Source: Liolophura sinensis (Eukaryota > Mollusca > Polyplacophora > Chitonida > Chitonidae). From it: 64,000 nucleotides of DNA. Within the stretch, counting starts at the first letter, position 1, and each line of letters opens with the position of its first letter. The notes under the pieces are model-generated. The model made no database searches, had not been told where the DNA came from, and saw only the letters and a list, made by a program, of their open reading frames with translations. The translations under genes and the position numbers were made by a program. Shown piece by piece: positions 60,823 through 64,000 of this stretch. The stretch covers positions 16,242,001 through 16,306,000 of the forward strand of contig NC_088307.1 in NCBI RefSeq assembly GCF_032854445.1, written 5' to 3'.

Positions 60823-63129
60823 GTAATACTAGTACTGGTAAAGAAATGAGTCTAAGACCAATACTTAGAGATGCAACGTCAAGAGGCAAGGATCCATGGT
60901 CTATATGTTCACTCACATGAAGCTTTTTATGTCAGGCGGAGGACTTTGATGGAGGATCTACTTAGAGGCTTAGATGAAGCAACATGGCTAACTCATCTAT
61001 CTTTTATTCCTGAAAGCATGGAATACATTAAGCAAGGATAAATGAAGCTCTTGGGACATTTGACTTCTCAACAACTTGAGATGTTCTGCGATGTAATACA
61101 AACACATACATGTTTGAGGGATATAAGGTTTCACTTTCACTTTTCAAAAGTTTTACTTTCACTTACAAGTACAGGTGCACATGTAGTTTGTAACATTCAT
61201 ATAAGCCAAAATTCAAGTTTATGTTTTTGTTACCAAAATTTAAGTTTAGTTTTTGTTCACATAAGTTTTTGATTCTCTGTGTCATACATGTAGTTGTTTT
61301 TTTTTCCTTTTTTTTTTTCATCCTAGCAAAAAACAAATTTGTGTTCCTGAAGCAAATTATATATAGTATGGTATTACTTCACTTCAGTTAGATTGTAATT
61401 CTCACTGCTTCAGCGTCCTAAATTATGCATGTGACAACATGGCATTGTGCAGCCTTCCGTGAGAGCCAGACGTTGTGGGGGCCACCATAGAACTTTAAAT
61501 GTGGAATGCACCCAAGGCTGTGATCAGTTTTTTGTGGCTTTCTCATTTGGTGAGAAACATGGTAAAACAAAAGTCAAAGACATGACGTTTTCTGTTTATA
61601 CCTGCATTTAGGGGGAGTCTTTGTCAGATCATGCTGGTTTGCAGTATTATATACCGTATGCATCAGCAAAGAAACCCAGCCATGAATTTATCTAAATAAA
61701 ATGTTGGCAAAATATTTAATTCAGTATACATGTAGGTAGGGGAAATGAAATATTTCAACTGTGCAGTGTGTAAGCTTGTGCTGGAGATGGTCATAGTGCG
61801 TGTCATTGATTTGCATGGTTGCCTGAGACATAAAATCCGAATAAATTAATAAATCCTAATTTCATGGTGAGGTAATTTTCATGATGCATCCGTTTTTGTC
61901 ATTGTTCTCGGGACCTAATATCGGCAAGAAGCAGTTCACAGCTCTCTTGGGTATTCTTACATGAATTGCTCACTTAATAGGGGGACTCAGTTCCCCTTCG
62001 GTCTATTTGACATTCATGGCATGCATGTCACACTTGGGCAAGTTTGCCTGTAACTTGCCAAAGGTTGGTGGTTTTCTTCAGGCACTCTAGTTTTCCCCTG
62101 CCCATAAAACTGGCCACCAACAAACAACTTTCTAATCAGACTAATAAAGATATACTTGCACATAATATTTTTGCTATTTTGACCCTGACTGGTGTTCATT
62201 TATCAGCACTAGTAGTGGAACCAATAAAATGAATTAACTGTTGACATTCCTTGTACACAAGGTTTGTATAATTATTAAAGCTAGAATTCTTTCTGATACA
62301 TGCGTTTATGCTGGTATTGGAAATCGTTTTGAGGCTCCAGGATGATGACAGCTACCCTGTTATATACCTCTCGTTTGGATTCAGGCGCTAGTAATGCAAT
62401 TATCATATCACTATGTGTTGAATTTGAATGAATGATTATGGAATATTTCAGCCATATCGTGGAGATTTTGATTGAGTTTGATACATATTCCGTGATTATT
62501 CCAGCTTAAATGAATGGTAATGGTTTTCTGAACCACTTCATAGTTTAGTAACTCATTCACCAGTCCCATAGAATTGCCAGTCCTCTGCATACACATTAAG
62601 CAATGTGCATGGGATTGCTGTTCTACCTAGGCAGGCCATATATTGATTTCTCCCTCTAGGTCCGCAAGCTGATCAGTCTTACGTGAAAGCTTTTGCCTTG
62701 TCCCCTGTTGGAGTTTTATTTGATACATCCCAGGAGGTGCCTGATCCCGGAAATGGCTTTTGCTTTATGTTGCTTTATAAAACAGTCAGTCAATGCGAGA
62801 ACTAGTCATTTCAAAGTGTTACCGTCATGCATAAAGTTTCCATGCCATGCTTTGAATAATCATGCAAAGTGCTGTATTAGACCTGAACTTTTGAGCATAA
62901 CTGAGCTACTCATTTTGCACAAGTATAATATTCTATTCTCTTCTATTCATCTCAGAAATTAAAGCGGGTTTAAGATTTATTTTGAAAATGCATAGTGGAA
63001 GTAGGTACAGTAGGATCTACATGAACACAGAGCTAAATCTAGCTATTATTAGGCAATGTTTTAATGCTTGCCCAGAAACTATTGAGAATCTTGAAGATGT
63101 AAATACAAGCTGCAAATAACCAGCCTGAC
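60823..63129. other. No supported gene
   Basis: Unique sequence leading to the 22-bp array. An acceptor-like ttctccctctag at 62660 precedes about 50 open codons, discussed among the rejected items. Confidence 0.4.
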
Positions 63130-64000
63130 ATGGACATTGTTAGGCATCAAATCCGGCCTTTTCAGGAATCAAATCCGGCCTTCTCAGGCATCAAATCCTG
63201 TCTTGTTAGGCATCAAATCCTGTGTTGTTAGGCATCAAATCCTGTGTTCTTAGGCATCAAATCCTGTCTTGTTAGGCATCGAATCCTGTCTTCTCAGGAA
63301 TCAAATCCTGTCTTGTTAGGCATCAAAGTCTGCCTTGTTAGGCATCAAATCCTGTCTTGTTAGGCATCGAATCCTGTCTTCTCAGGAATCAAATCCTGTC
63401 TTGTTAGGCATCAAAGTCTGCCTTGTTAGGCATCAAATCCTGTCTTGTTAGGCATCGAATCCTGTCTTCTCAGGAATCAAATCTTATCTTGTCAGGCATC
63501 AAATCCTGTCTTGTTAAGCATCAAATCCTGTCTTGTTAGGCGTCAAATCCTGTCTTGTTAGGCATCAAATCCTGTCTTGTTAGGCATCAAAGTCTGCCTT
63601 GTCAGGCATCAAATCTTGTCTTGTTAGGCATCAAATCCTGTCTTGTCAGGAATCAAATCCTGTCTTGTCAGGCATCAAAGTCTGCCTTGTGAGGCATCAA
63701 ATCCTGTCTTGTTAAGCATCAAATCCTGTCTTGTTAAGCATCGAATCCTGTCTTCTCAGGAATCAATTCCTGTCTTGTTAGGCATCAAATCCTGTGTTGT
63801 CAGGAATCAAATCCTGCCTTGTCAGGCATCAAATCCGGTCTTCTCAGGCATCAAATCCTGTCTTGTCAGGAATCAAATCCGGTCTTCTCAGGCATCAAAT
63901 CCTGTCTTGTTAGGCATCAAATTCTGTGTTGTTAGGCATCAAAGTCTGCCTTGTTAGGCGTCAAATCCTGTCTTGTTAGGCATCGAATCCTGTCTTCTCA
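63130..64000. repeat. 22-bp minisatellite running off the right edge
   Basis: Unit AGGCATCAAATCCTGTCTTG plus TT; about 39 copies are in the window and the array continues beyond it. A four-unit (88-bp) higher-order pattern marked by CATCGAATCCTGTCTTCTC recurs at 63277, 63365 and 63453. The 104-codon open frame here is a by-product. Confidence 0.95.

Larger units (their letters stand above)
45242..64000 (+). other. Downstream intron of the FAM20B-like gene (end not reached)
   Basis: The next FAM20B exon should begin two bases into a Gly codon and encode the segment before K-G-T-Q-L-K. I saw no such exon, so at least 18.8 kb here is probably intron. An independent minus-strand 5' exon at 57.1-57.3 kb, transposon relics and four large minisatellites lie in the interval. 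If the kinase gene ends early or is broken, this label is wrong. Confidence 0.45.

Noticed and set aside
62661-62820. Possible FAM20B second exon (acceptor ttctccctctag, phase compatible with the first coding exon)
   Set aside because: The frame (QADQSYVKAFALSPVGVLFD) shows no similarity to the FAM20B region expected next and hits a stop after about 50 codons; the matching phase has a one-in-three chance.
63643-63957. 104-codon frame of repeated short motifs
   Set aside because: Lies wholly in the 22-bp array and follows its period.

Overview
This is eukaryotic nuclear DNA: AT-rich, intron-dominated, with GT-AG splice signals, two tRNA-headed SINE families, small DNA transposons and many minisatellites. 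No complete gene lies inside it. The repeat landscape and the two recognisable genes suggest a lophotrochozoan animal, most likely a mollusc. That placement is inference; the species cannot be read from the sequence.

Left half, minus strand (about 1-35,600): the 5' part of a sodium-activated potassium channel gene of the SLO2/KCNT (Slack/Slick) family. Exon 1 (35479-35576) encodes the family's N-terminal PPLPPRYRFRDL signature. It is followed by a 17.1-kb intron and a 78-nt, frame-neutral second exon (18309-18386). The next intron runs off the left edge. The introns hold SINEs, a 52-bp tandem array (16.66-17.76 kb) and several probable DNA-transposon remnants (21.0-22.4 and 26.5-27.3 kb). A perfect E-box palindrome (GTCACGTGAC) and a CpG-richer stretch lie just upstream of exon 1.

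Right half, plus strand (about 38,700 to beyond 64,000): the 5' part of a FAM20B-type glycosaminoglycan xylosylkinase gene. The first coding exon is 44688-45241, with the start codon at 44926. A probable upstream exon (38718-38823) joins it in a way that leaves a long open frame ending 15 nt before the start codon. No later FAM20B exon was found, so the downstream intron is probably very long. Within that interval are a minus-strand N-terminal exon of an unrecognised protein (57105-57283), a PIF1-like helicase relic, a frameshifted minus-strand coding-like tract, one unassigned exon-like open stretch, and most of the window's large minisatellites (48-, 28-, 30/33-, about 23- and 22-bp units, several with higher-order structure).

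The channel and the kinase are transcribed divergently from the 35.6-38.7 kb region. Nothing in the sequence links their functions. Most long open frames in the window are by-products of tandem repeats or of the SINEs, not genes. No CRISPR array, operon, rRNA or functional tRNA gene was seen.
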